Source: Thermohalobaculum sp963721105
GTDB lineage: Bacteria; Pseudomonadota; Alphaproteobacteria; Rhodobacterales; Rhodobacteraceae
DNA length: 64,000 bases
Assembly (NCBI GenBank): GCA_963721105.1
Contig: CAVRHY010000004.1
Coordinates: forward strand, 434,001-498,000
Direction: 5' to 3'
Shown piece by piece: positions 25,571 to 33,783 of the stretch. A program made the position numbers and the translations under genes. Each line of letters starts with the position of its first letter. Position 1 is the first letter of the stretch. Under the pieces are notes generated by a model. That model was not told the DNA's origin and ran no database searches. It saw only the letters and a program-made list of their open reading frames with translations.

Positions 25571-27490
25571 ATGATTTCGGCGGTCATCCTTCGGGTCCGG
25601 TCTCTGGCGGTCGCGCTGTCCGTGCTGGTTGTCGCCGCGCCCGCGTCCGCCGAGCCGCCGGCGGCCGCGTTGTTCGGCGCCCGCGTGGCGCCGACGGCTT
25701 CGGCCGCGACGCCGCTCGGCAGCTATGCGCGCGGCTGCCTCGCCGGCGCCGCGGAACTGCCCGAGACGGCGCCCGGCTGGCAGGCGATGCGCCTGTCGCG
25801 GAACCGGAACTGGGGGCATCCGGCGATGATCGCCTTCATAGGAAGGCTCTCCGATGCGGCGCGCGCGATCGGCTGGCCGGGCATCTATGTCGGCGACATT
25901 GGCCAGCCGCGCGGCGGGCCGATGCGCTCGGGCCATCGCTCGCACCAGATCGGGCTGGACGTCGACATGTGGTTCAACCGGCCAGGGTCGCGCCCCCTGA
26001 GCGCCGGGGAACGCGAGCGTGTCGGCGCAATCACGGTCGTCGCCGACGATGGCGTCGACCTGAACGACAACTGGACGGCGCAGCACAGCCAGTTGCTGCG
26101 CGCCGCGGCCGAGGATCCGGCCGTCGCGCGCATCTTCGTCAACGCGGCGATCAAGCGGGCGATGTGCCGGGCCGCGAGCGGGCCGGACGGGCGGATCGAC
26201 GCACTCTGGCTGCGCAAGCTGCGGCCCTGGAAGGGGCACCAGGATCATTTCCACGTCCGGCTCGCCTGCCCGCAGGGCGCGGCGGCCTGCGTCGACCAGG
26301 CGCCACCGCCGCCCGGCGACGGCTGCGGCGCCGAGCTGGCGCACTGGTTTCCCGGCGGGACGCGCTCGCTGGGGGATCCGACGGCCGGACGTTACGACGA
26401 GGAGGCGCAGGAGCGCGAGTTCCGCACGCGTGGCCTGCCGGCCGAACTGACGCTGGGCGACCTGCCGCCGGCCTGCGACGCGGTTGTGCGCGGCGACGCG
26501 CCGGCCTTGGCCAGCCTGGCGCCCGCCGGGCCGGCGGTGCCGGTCCGGCCTGCGGGGCCGGTCTTCCGCGACGACCGGAGCGAGGCGTACACCGGCTTCG
26601 TCGGGACGCGCTATTTCTGGATCCCGCCCGTCGACCGGACGGCGGCGGGGCAGCGCGGGGCCGCGCTGAAGGTCGAGGGCAACCTGCCGCCCGGCCTCGC
26701 GTTCCGCGACCGCGGAGGCGGCAACGGCCTCCTGACCGGCGTGCCGGAGGCAGCGGGGAGCTGGACCTTCGACTTGGTCGCCGAGATCAATGGCGTGCGG
26801 GAGGGAAGGCTCGTCGTCAACATCCCGGTCGAGCAGCTGCACGCCGGAACGGCCGAGGCGGCGGTGCTGCCCTCGCTGGACGCCCGGGTGCGCGACTTCG
26901 TGACGAACTTCGCCGGCGACGAATGCTTCCACGCCGCCCCGGTCACGGTCGCGGCGGCGCGGATCGAGGTCGAGGCATTCGCCGACGACGTCGCGCCCTT
27001 CCACGATTTCGACGCGGCCTTCGGCCGGGCGATGGGCACCGAGGCCCGCATCGGCGGTCGGCTGGTCATGCCGCCCCAATGCGCCGCGCTGGCATTGGCG
27101 CGAACGTTCCCGCAGCCCGCGCCGCCGACGGTGACACTGTCCGATCCCGATCACGTGCTGTCGCCGGGCCAGCCGCTGGAGGCGACCATCGCCGGCGCCG
27201 GCGTGCGCTATGTCACGCCGCTGCTGGTGCGCCCGGACGGCAGCGTCGCCGACCTCTCGCCCTTCCTTACGCGCGAGGGCGAGAGGTTGACGCTCGCCGC
27301 CACGCTTTCAGAGATCGGGGCGGGGACGGGGCCGCACCTGCTGGTGTTCGCCGATACGGCCGCCCCGCTGGTGCCGGCGGACTATGCGCCACCCGGCGGG
27401 TCGGCCGATCTCCTGGCCGCGCTGCGCGACTGGGCCGCCCGAGGCGACGTCGACCTGCGCGTCTCGCTCGCCTATTTCGTCGTCGAGTAG
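25571..27490 (+). CDS. mepA: MepA-like murein endopeptidase (M74) with a long C-terminal extension
   Basis: The protein has 639 aa, starting at 25571 with a signal peptide ending near VVAAPASAE. Residues about 45-250 are peptidase M74: GHRSHQIGLDVDMWFNR (about 120-136) and WKGHQDHFHVRLACP (about 219-233) carry the zinc-binding His/Asp residues that cut D-Ala-DAP crosslinks without penicillin sensitivity. MepA is normally about 270-300 aa; here about 350 extra residues follow. One stretch (ALKVEGNLPPGLAFRDRGG, LTGVPEAAGSWTFDLVA) resembles a putative-Ig (He_PIG) module, and the rest is unassigned. The gene faces away from the OmpA-like gene. Confidence 0.8.
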   Translation: MISAVILRVRSLAVALSVLVVAAPASAEPPAAALFGARVAPTASAATPLGSYARGCLAGAAELPETAPGWQAMRLSRNRNWGHPAMIAFIGRLSDAARAIGWPGIYVGDIGQPRGGPMRSGHRSHQIGLDVDMWFNRPGSRPLSAGERERVGAITVVADDGVDLNDNWTAQHSQLLRAAAEDPAVARIFVNAAIKRAMCRAASGPDGRIDALWLRKLRPWKGHQDHFHVRLACPQGAAACVDQAPPPPGDGCGAELAHWFPGGTRSLGDPTAGRYDEEAQEREFRTRGLPAELTLGDLPPACDAVVRGDAPALASLAPAGPAVPVRPAGPVFRDDRSEAYTGFVGTRYFWIPPVDRTAAGQRGAALKVEGNLPPGLAFRDRGGGNGLLTGVPEAAGSWTFDLVAEINGVREGRLVVNIPVEQLHAGTAEAAVLPSLDARVRDFVTNFAGDECFHAAPVTVAAARIEVEAFADDVAPFHDFDAAFGRAMGTEARIGGRLVMPPQCAALALARTFPQPAPPTVTLSDPDHVLSPGQPLEATIAGAGVRYVTPLLVRPDGSVADLSPFLTREGERLTLAATLSEIGAGTGPHLLVFADTAAPLVPADYAPPGGSADLLAALRDWAARGDVDLRVSLAYFVVE

Positions 27491-27647
27491 CGGGCCGTTC
27501 GGGCCGGCTCTCCCCTTATTGACCGGCGGCCGCCTGGGCGTCGCGGCGCGATGGGGGCATGCTGCCGCAGGGCTGTGGCTGTGGCGGAGCTTGTCCGCGA
27601 GACGCCGGTCCCGCGGCTGCAATCCGGCAAGCGGGCGAACGGCGGCA

Positions 27648-27900
27648 TTTTGCGGCATCGCGGGGCTTCTCGACAGCCGCGACCTCGGCGACGAGGCTGG
27701 CGGGCATTCGCACCGGACGACCGACGCCATCGCCCATCGAGGCCCGGACGCCGACGGGATCCGGATTGATTGCGCGCGCGGCATCGCCTTGGCCGCCGCC
27801 TGTCGATCACCGACCTGAGCGAGACGGGCGCGCAGCCGATGGCCCCGGCCAGCGGGCGCTCCATCCTGACGTTCAGCGGCGAGATCTCCAACGATCCCGG
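27648..27900 (+). pseudogene. Remnant of asparagine synthase (glutaminase domain), frameshifted
   Basis: From 27648 the frame reads FCGIAGLLD, the AsnB N-terminal nucleophile segment with Met replaced by Phe. It continues with IAHRGPDADGIRID and GIALA. A frameshift near 27785-27795 moves the homology to another frame: GRRLSITDLSETGAQPM then GRSILTFSGEIS. This corresponds to roughly the first 80-90 residues of amidotransferase-type asparagine synthases often found in polysaccharide clusters. Nothing recognisable follows, so 27491-28129 holds only this relic. It lies just before the second polysaccharide patch and may mark its edge. Confidence 0.72.
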
Positions 27901-28129
27901 CGTGCTCGCGCTCGGGCTCCGGGATAAGGCCGGCCCGCATGCGTCTCGGGCCGGGTCTCCCTGTATTCGCAGGGGGTTGGCTGCCCGCTCGCGCATGAGC
28001 GCCCTGCCGAGGCGGGCCGCCCTCCGGGACATTTCGCTCCGCGAAGGCTGTAGCATTTCCAGCAGAATGTGAAAGAACGCGTTCGCCGCGGCATGGCAGG
28101 ACGGCGGCAGCGGAAATCGGACGGCGACG

Positions 28130-29542
28130 ATGGCGAACCCCTACAAGACCCACTGGTACAACCGCCGCATCAGCCACTGGCTAAACAAGGAGGTCGACCG
28201 TCCCGCCGGTCACACCGCGGTGCCTGAAATCATCCGCCTCGCACCGACCGAAGCGCCCTCCGCCGCGCCGCCCGTCCGCATCTTCCTCGGCACCGAGCCC
28301 GGCCAGTACCGCGCCACCCGCGTCTTCGTCTGGTCGGTCATGCGCCATCGCGACCCGGCCCGCGCCTACGAGATCCACCTGATGTCGGACCTCGCCGGTA
28401 TCCCGCGCAAGGGCTGGAAGACCGGCTTCACCAACTACCGCTACCTGATCCCCTGGCTCGCCGGCGAGCAGGGCAGGGCCATCTACAACGATGTCGACCA
28501 GATCTACCTCTCCGACCCGGCCCGCCTGTTCGACATGGAGATGCATGGCAAGGGCTTGCTGGCGATCTCGGAGGCCGAGAACTCGGTCATGCTGATCGAC
28601 TGCGCCGTGATGGCCCCGCGCTGGACGCACGCCGACGTGGCCGCCGGCAAGGGCCACGCGCATTTCAAAGGCGTCGTCACGCGGAACGGCCTGTTCGGCC
28701 CGATGCCCGAGAGCTGGAATTCCCGCGACGGCGCCGTGCCCCTGGAGCAGACCGACTGCCTGCACTACACGACGCTGCACACCCAGCCCTGGAAGCCCTT
28801 TCCCGGCCTGCTGCGCTACGGCGAAAGCCCGCTGGCCGGCGCCTGGCATGCGCTGGAGCGCGAGGCCGACGAGGCCGGCTACCTGTTGTTCACGCGCGCG
28901 CACCCAAGCCGGGAATCAGCCGAGCTGGTGGCGCAGTATCGCCAGATGCACACCGGCGGGCCGGAGGTCGCCGGCGCCAATCCCCAGGACCCGCAACCCT
29001 TCGCCGGTAACAGCCTGGAGAAGCATGTCGGACGCATCGCCGAGCTGATCCGACGCCACCAAGCGCAGACTCTGCTCGATTACGGCGCCGGCAAGGGTGC
29101 GACCTACCGCCCGCTCGAAGGCGCCGATGCGGGCGGGGCGATGCGCGCCCACCCGGACTGGCAGGGCGTCACGGTGCGCTGCTACGACCCGGGCCATCCG
29201 CCATTCGCGAAGCTGGATGACACGGTGCACGACGGCGTCATCTCAACCGATGTCGTCGAGCACCTTGCGGTCTTCGACGTCCCCTGGGTCCTGGATGAGA
29301 TCTTCGGCCACTCCCGGCGCTTCGTCTATATCGTGGCCGCCTGCTACCCTGCCCGAAAGGTTCTGCCGAACGGGCGTAATGCACATACGGTCCAGCAACT
29401 GCCCTCCTGGTGGCACAGCCAAATGGCGCTGACCGCGCGGCGGTACCCGGAGGTTGACTGGGTGCTGGTCTGCGAGACCAAGACCGCAATGGGCAAGCGA
29501 GGAAAGGTCTTTGACCGGTCCTCGCCCGACCCGCTGGCGTGA
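28130..29542 (+). CDS. Two-domain glycosyltransferase-methyltransferase fusion
   Basis: The product has 470 aa. The N-terminal half (about 45-260) looks like a GT8-type fold: VRIFLGTEPGQYRATRVFVW, YEIHLMSDL, NYRYLIPWLAGEQGRAIYND and the DxD-like YNDVDQIYLSDP. The C-terminal part (about 295-460) is a SAM methyltransferase: TLLDYGAGKGATYRPL as motif I, DGVISTDVVEHLAVFDV as motif II/III. The junction is VGRIAELIRRHQAQT. There are no membrane spans. It would be expected to attach and methylate a sugar in the same surface glycan. The GT family assignment is from motif pattern only. Confidence 0.7.
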   Translation: MANPYKTHWYNRRISHWLNKEVDRPAGHTAVPEIIRLAPTEAPSAAPPVRIFLGTEPGQYRATRVFVWSVMRHRDPARAYEIHLMSDLAGIPRKGWKTGFTNYRYLIPWLAGEQGRAIYNDVDQIYLSDPARLFDMEMHGKGLLAISEAENSVMLIDCAVMAPRWTHADVAAGKGHAHFKGVVTRNGLFGPMPESWNSRDGAVPLEQTDCLHYTTLHTQPWKPFPGLLRYGESPLAGAWHALEREADEAGYLLFTRAHPSRESAELVAQYRQMHTGGPEVAGANPQDPQPFAGNSLEKHVGRIAELIRRHQAQTLLDYGAGKGATYRPLEGADAGGAMRAHPDWQGVTVRCYDPGHPPFAKLDDTVHDGVISTDVVEHLAVFDVPWVLDEIFGHSRRFVYIVAACYPARKVLPNGRNAHTVQQLPSWWHSQMALTARRYPEVDWVLVCETKTAMGKRGKVFDRSSPDPLA

Positions 29543-29691
29543 GCGGCAGGGGCGGCTCCCCCCTGGCGGCGAATGCGGCGAGTACCGTCGGCTTCGTCCG
29601 CCATTCCGGCGCGGCAATTGTGCTCTAAGAGCAAAGTGATTAACGATCGCCCGTGACCGAGGGCCGAGCAATCGCGGATCAAGGGGGATGG

Positions 29692-30535
29692 ATGATCGTG
29701 TCCGGCAGGCGCCGCCCGAACTTCCTCGCGCGGCGTATTTATCGCGCGCGCTTCGCCCTCGCGCGCTGGCTCGGAATGACGGTCGAGGTGAGGGACGGCG
29801 AGGCCGACTATCGTTTCGATTGCAACAGCTACACGGAATTCAAGCGCGCCGTGACCCTTCTCCAGAAGGAGGAGGGGACGATCTCATGGCTGCGCGAGGG
29901 CCTGCGCCCTGGAGACAGTTTCCATGATATCGGGGCCAATATCGGGATCTACGCCGTGTTCGCCGGTGCGCGGGTCGGCGCCTCGGGAGAGGTTGCGGCA
30001 TTCGAGCCCCATCCCGGAAACACGTTGAGCCTGATGCGGAACATTTCCATCAACGGGTTTGCCGGTCGTACGAAGGTGATTTCGGCCGCCCTCAGCGATC
30101 GCTGCGGGTTCTTCGAGTTCAACATCCACGAGGCAATGGCGGGTTCGTCCATGAGTTCAGCTGGGTCGGACGATCGATGGAGACGGCAACGTCTTCGTCC
30201 CGGTGATGAGTGAGTGCAAGGCATCCGTGACCCTCGACGAAGTTGTTAAAGAGGGGGTCGTCCGCTCGCCGGACGTTGTCAAAATCGATGTTGACGGCAA
30301 CGAGCTTCAGGTTCTCTCGGGCATGACGGGCGTTCTTGGTGCTCCCACCCGACCGAGATCCGTTCAGGTCGAGGTCAATCAGCAGTGCCACGATGAACTG
30401 GATCGTTTCATGGTCTCGCACGGGTATATGCTCACTCAACGGCATCACACCTTTGCCGGTAAACGCAAGATAGCGAGGGGCTCCGATCCGCTTGCCGTCG
30501 CTCATAACGCCGTGTATTGCGCCTCGGTTTCATAA
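29692..30535 (+). pseudogene. FkbM-family methyltransferase, frameshifted
   Basis: The start at 29692 has AAGGGGG 5 bases upstream. The first frame contains DSFHDIGANIGIYAVFAGA (SAM motif I) and EVAAFEPHPGNTLSLMRNI, then breaks at 30151-30156. The second frame continues with RTIDGDGNVFVPVM, ASVTLDEVV, VVKIDVDGNELQVLSGM and QVEVNQQCHDE, completing a normal FkbM methyltransferase of about 280 aa. The break is explained by one extra base (A at about 30154). GC content falls through the second half toward the next gene, suggesting recent transfer. Confidence 0.8.
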
Positions 30536-30574
30536 GCAAACTCCGTTGCTTTTGCCAGCAGGCCGGGAGGCGTG

Positions 30575-31351
30575 ATGTTCAGTCTTGAGAAGTCTGAAGT
30601 TCGTTACGAGCCGTTTCCTGTATGTTTGGCAAGATCGGTATTTCCGAACGATGTTTATCAGGATATATTGAACAATTGGCCTGAGACTGATCTATTTCTT
30701 TACATGCCCAAGCTGGGGCACAAATACTCTCTCTCGGAAGTGAACAACCCTCATCAATACCACGCCTTCATCAAGTCGAGCGATCTCTGGTCACGGTTTC
30801 ACAAATGGATAAAAAGCGAAAAATTCATTCGAGACATCGTGCGGTTCCTTTCCGAGAGGAATATTGATCTCGACCTTGACGGGAAGATGGTGGTTACCAA
30901 TAGCCTGGCTCCCCATATCTGGTCACGCATGGGCGAAATGGTACGCGGCGCGGCTCTTGTTGGCCGGCGCAAGGTGCCACTCCGGTCGCGTTTCGAATTC
31001 TCAATGATGCCTGGTGACGGCGGCTCGATCCGCCCGCATACCGATGCGCCCGGCAAGCTGATCACGCTGGTGCTCGCCATTGTTCAGCCGGGCGAGTGGA
31101 AGGCAGAATATGGCGGGGGCACATCAATACTCTGGCCAAAGGATGCCCGGCGTAGCTTCAATTTGAAGAACACCTATATGGAGTTCAACGAAATGAGGAA
31201 GATATATTGCTATGAGTTTGATGAAAACCAGTGTGTTGTCTTTGTAAAGACGTTCAACTCGTGGCACGCAGTCGAGCCTATCTCGACGCCGAGCCCGACG
31301 ATGTTCCGGCGCTCTCTGACGATCAACATCGAGATACCGAAAGGTTGGTAA
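30575..31351 (+). CDS. 2-oxoglutarate/Fe(II)-dependent oxygenase-like protein, AT-rich
   Basis: The protein is about 258 aa; ATG at 30575 follows GGGAGG, and GTG at 30572 is the alternative. The core PHTDAPGKLITLVLAIVQPG carries the HxD iron motif (about 152-154). A distal His lies in KTFNSWHAVEPI and an Arg for 2-oxoglutarate in FRRSLTINIE. This is the layout of prolyl-hydroxylase-type 2OG oxygenases seen in glycan and secondary-metabolite clusters. Base composition is visibly lower in GC than all neighbours, with AT-rich codons, so horizontal acquisition is likely. Substrate unknown. Confidence 0.75.
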   Translation: MFSLEKSEVRYEPFPVCLARSVFPNDVYQDILNNWPETDLFLYMPKLGHKYSLSEVNNPHQYHAFIKSSDLWSRFHKWIKSEKFIRDIVRFLSERNIDLDLDGKMVVTNSLAPHIWSRMGEMVRGAALVGRRKVPLRSRFEFSMMPGDGGSIRPHTDAPGKLITLVLAIVQPGEWKAEYGGGTSILWPKDARRSFNLKNTYMEFNEMRKIYCYEFDENQCVVFVKTFNSWHAVEPISTPSPTMFRRSLTINIEIPKGW

Positions 31352-31486
31352 TGGCGATCGCGCAGGAGTCCGCGCGAACGCCATTAGGGTCGCGGATCGT
31401 CTGGTCGCGACGCGGCTCTGCAGAACATATCTCCCGGGTTTCACTGCGGGGCGTGACTGTGTCTCCGCCTCCGGCGTTGGGCTGAC

Positions 31487-32818
31487 ATGGACCTGAGCGA
31501 CATCTCGCGGCGTTTCACCCGGAACGCGCAGATCATCGTGGGCAGCCGGCTTGCCTTCGGGCTGTTGAACCTCGCCACCAGCGCGCTGGTGGTGCGGCTT
31601 TACGGTCTGCACGAGCTGGGCGTCGTCGTCCTGCTGCAGGCCTATGCGCGCCTGTTCACCGAGATCGCCAAGTTCGAGAGCTGGCAGGCCGTTCTGAGCT
31701 ACGGCGCCGAGCGCTTCGACAGCGATCCGCGGTCGCTGAGGCGGCTGCTGGGGCTGACGCTGGCGATCGACATCCTCTCGGTGTTGACGGGGATCGCGGT
31801 CGGCATCGCGATGGTTCCCTGGGCGTCGCGCATCTTCGAGTGGCCGGCGGAGGTCGAGTCGTTCGCGCCGGTCTTCCTGATCTCGATCGCCTTCATCACG
31901 CAGGGCACGCTGAACGGCGTGCTACGGTTGACCGATCGCGTCGAAGTGCTCGCCTGGCAGCACGCCTGCAACGCGCTGGTCAGGCTGGCCGGCGCCTTGG
32001 TCGGCTGGAGCCTGGGCGCCGGCGTCATGGGCATCGTCATCGCGTGGTTCCTGGGCTCCGTCGTCTCGGGCGCCATGCAGTACGGCGTCGCGCTGGCCGA
32101 GCTGGCCCGGCGCGGGCTGAAGCCGAAGCTGCGCTGGAACCTGCGCGCGGCCGGGGCCGAGTTCCCGCGCATCTGGGGGTTCCTGTTCTTCTCGAACGCC
32201 GCCAGCAGCCTCGGCTTCGTCTACAATTCCGGCGCGGCGATGGTGGTCGGCGCCGAGCTGGGGGCCTCCGCCGCGGCGACGCTGCAGCTTTCGCGGCAAT
32301 TCGCGAGCGGCCTCGGCCGTCCCTTCCGGCTGCTCGGCCCGATCATCTCGCCCGAGTTCGCCCGGCTGCGCGGCGCGGGCGACTGGACGATGTTCCGCGC
32401 GCTGCTGTGGCGCCAGCTGAGGCTGTCGGCGCTGGTCGTCGGGTGCGTCGGCGTCCTGCTGATGGTCGTCCTGGGGCCGCTGCTCGTCGCCATATACGGG
32501 AAGGAGATCCTGCCGGATGTCTGGCTGTTCCGGCTGATGATCCTGGCCACGCTGGTCTCGATGGCCGCGTTCAGCTTCGAGCCGGCGCTGCTCTCCGCGG
32601 CAAAGGCCGGGACGCTGCTGGCGATCCGCGTCCTGGCGGCGGCGGTCTTCATCGTGTCGGGCTGGCTGCTGCTCGACCGTTTCGGCCTGATCTCCATGGG
32701 CCTTGCCTACGTGCTGGCCCAGCTTGTCGACGTGACGCTGTTCGCCGTCCTGGGCGGCCGGCTGCTCGCCAAGCGGGTCCGTCGCTCGCAAACGAGGCTG
32801 GGAACGATGCCCGATTGA
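31487..32818 (+). CDS. Polysaccharide flippase/oligosaccharide exporter (MOP superfamily)
   Basis: The product has 443 aa with 12-14 membrane helices. Its opening DISRRFTRNAQIIVGSRLAF and VVRLYGLHELGVVVLLQAYA follow the 'YGxxxlG' flippase pattern. It is distinct in sequence from the Wzx-like protein at the left end of the window, so the region contains two flippases. It closes the second polysaccharide patch; tRNA-Val follows 23 bases after the stop on the other strand. The 31352-31486 gap upstream carries no recognised gene. Confidence 0.82.
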   Translation: MDLSDISRRFTRNAQIIVGSRLAFGLLNLATSALVVRLYGLHELGVVVLLQAYARLFTEIAKFESWQAVLSYGAERFDSDPRSLRRLLGLTLAIDILSVLTGIAVGIAMVPWASRIFEWPAEVESFAPVFLISIAFITQGTLNGVLRLTDRVEVLAWQHACNALVRLAGALVGWSLGAGVMGIVIAWFLGSVVSGAMQYGVALAELARRGLKPKLRWNLRAAGAEFPRIWGFLFFSNAASSLGFVYNSGAAMVVGAELGASAAATLQLSRQFASGLGRPFRLLGPIISPEFARLRGAGDWTMFRALLWRQLRLSALVVGCVGVLLMVVLGPLLVAIYGKEILPDVWLFRLMILATLVSMAAFSFEPALLSAAKAGTLLAIRVLAAAVFIVSGWLLLDRFGLISMGLAYVLAQLVDVTLFAVLGGRLLAKRVRRSQTRLGTMPD

Positions 32819-32841
32819 AGCGGCGTGCCGGCATGGGAGGA

Positions 32842-32917
32842 TGGTGGGCGGTACTGGGCTCGAACCAGTGACCCCAGCGATGTGAACACTGTGCTCTACC
32901 AACTGAGCTAACCGCCC
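32842..32917 (-). tRNA. tRNA-Val (anticodon CAC)
   Basis: Minus strand: acceptor GGGCGGT pairs with ACCGCCC, D-arm GCTCAGTTGGTAGAGC, anticodon stem CAGTG/CGCTG around loop TTCACAT (anticodon CAC), T-arm ACTGG TTCGAGC CCAGT. The discriminator A is followed by an encoded CCA at 32842-32844. It reads GTG codons, which are frequent in this genome. Its 3' end faces the polysaccharide patch. Confidence 0.95.
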
Positions 32918-32952
32918 GGCCGGACGCATATACGGTCGCCCCGACCTTGGCG

Positions 32953-33669
32953 TCAAGCTTGGCGGGCGGCGCCGGGCTCTCGCGACGGAGCGGTGGCAGG
33001 GCTGAGGCGCTCGAGCACCGCCGGGAGCTCGTCGAAATGCGCCACGACGGCGTCGGGTGACAGCTCGTCCAGCGATTCGGCGGCGAAGCCGAAGCCGGTG
33101 AGCACGCAGGGTACGCCGGCGCGGCGCGCCGTCGTCAGGTCCGTCAGCGTGTCGCCGATCATCACCGAGCGGGCCGGGTCAGCGCCGACCCGCCGTGCTG
33201 TCTCGCGAAAGTGCTCGGGGTCCGGCTTGCGGACGTGCAGCGTGTCGGCGCCCAGGATCGCGGCGAAGCGATGGCGAACGCCCAGCGCGTCCAGAAGCAA
33301 CAGCGCCAGCCGCTCGGGCTTGTTGGTGCAGATGCCGATGCGCCAGCCGCCCGTGACCAGCGCCTCGATCGCCGCCTCGGCGCCGTCGAACAGGCGCGTC
33401 TCGTTGGCGATCCGCGCCTCGTAGGCGTGCAGCAGGTCCGGGTAGATCGCGTCGATCAGCGCCACGGCCCCGGGCGTGTCGTCAGGCCGGCCGGCCAGAG
33501 CGAGCGAGCGCCGGATCATCGATTTGGCGCCGCGCCCGGCGTGCGATCGGTCGGCGGCGGGGTCGAGGAGCGGCAGACCGCGCGGCAGCAACGCCTCGTT
33601 GGCCGCAGCCAGCAGGTCGCCAGCCGTGTCCGCGAGCGTGCCGTCAAGATCGAAGATCGCGCCGCGCAT
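32953..33669 (-). CDS. gph: Phosphoglycolate phosphatase-type HAD hydrolase
   Basis: This 238-aa HAD superfamily enzyme has motif I GAIFDLDGTLADT with the nucleophile Asp near residue 7. Motif II is ICTNKP, motif III Lys lies in VRKPDPEHF, and motif IV is MIGDTLTDLTTAR. The helical cap after motif I (HAGRGAKSMIRRSL) matches Gph, which removes 2-phosphoglycolate arising from DNA repair or oxygenase activity. It is divergent from glmU, 114 bases apart, so the two may share a promoter region. Related HAD subfamilies are the main alternative. Confidence 0.85.
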   Translation of the reverse strand: MRGAIFDLDGTLADTAGDLLAAANEALLPRGLPLLDPAADRSHAGRGAKSMIRRSLALAGRPDDTPGAVALIDAIYPDLLHAYEARIANETRLFDGAEAAIEALVTGGWRIGICTNKPERLALLLLDALGVRHRFAAILGADTLHVRKPDPEHFRETARRVGADPARSVMIGDTLTDLTTARRAGVPCVLTGFGFAAESLDELSPDAVVAHFDELPAVLERLSPATAPSREPGAARQA

Positions 33670-33783
33670 GTGCTCCTCCGCTGCCGGGGCCGCCGGACCC
33701 TAGCCGGGCAGGCAACGAACTGAAACCTTTGCTGAAGCGGAACCCGCTTTTTTCTCAACGGGCGGACAGCTATACCCGCGCCC

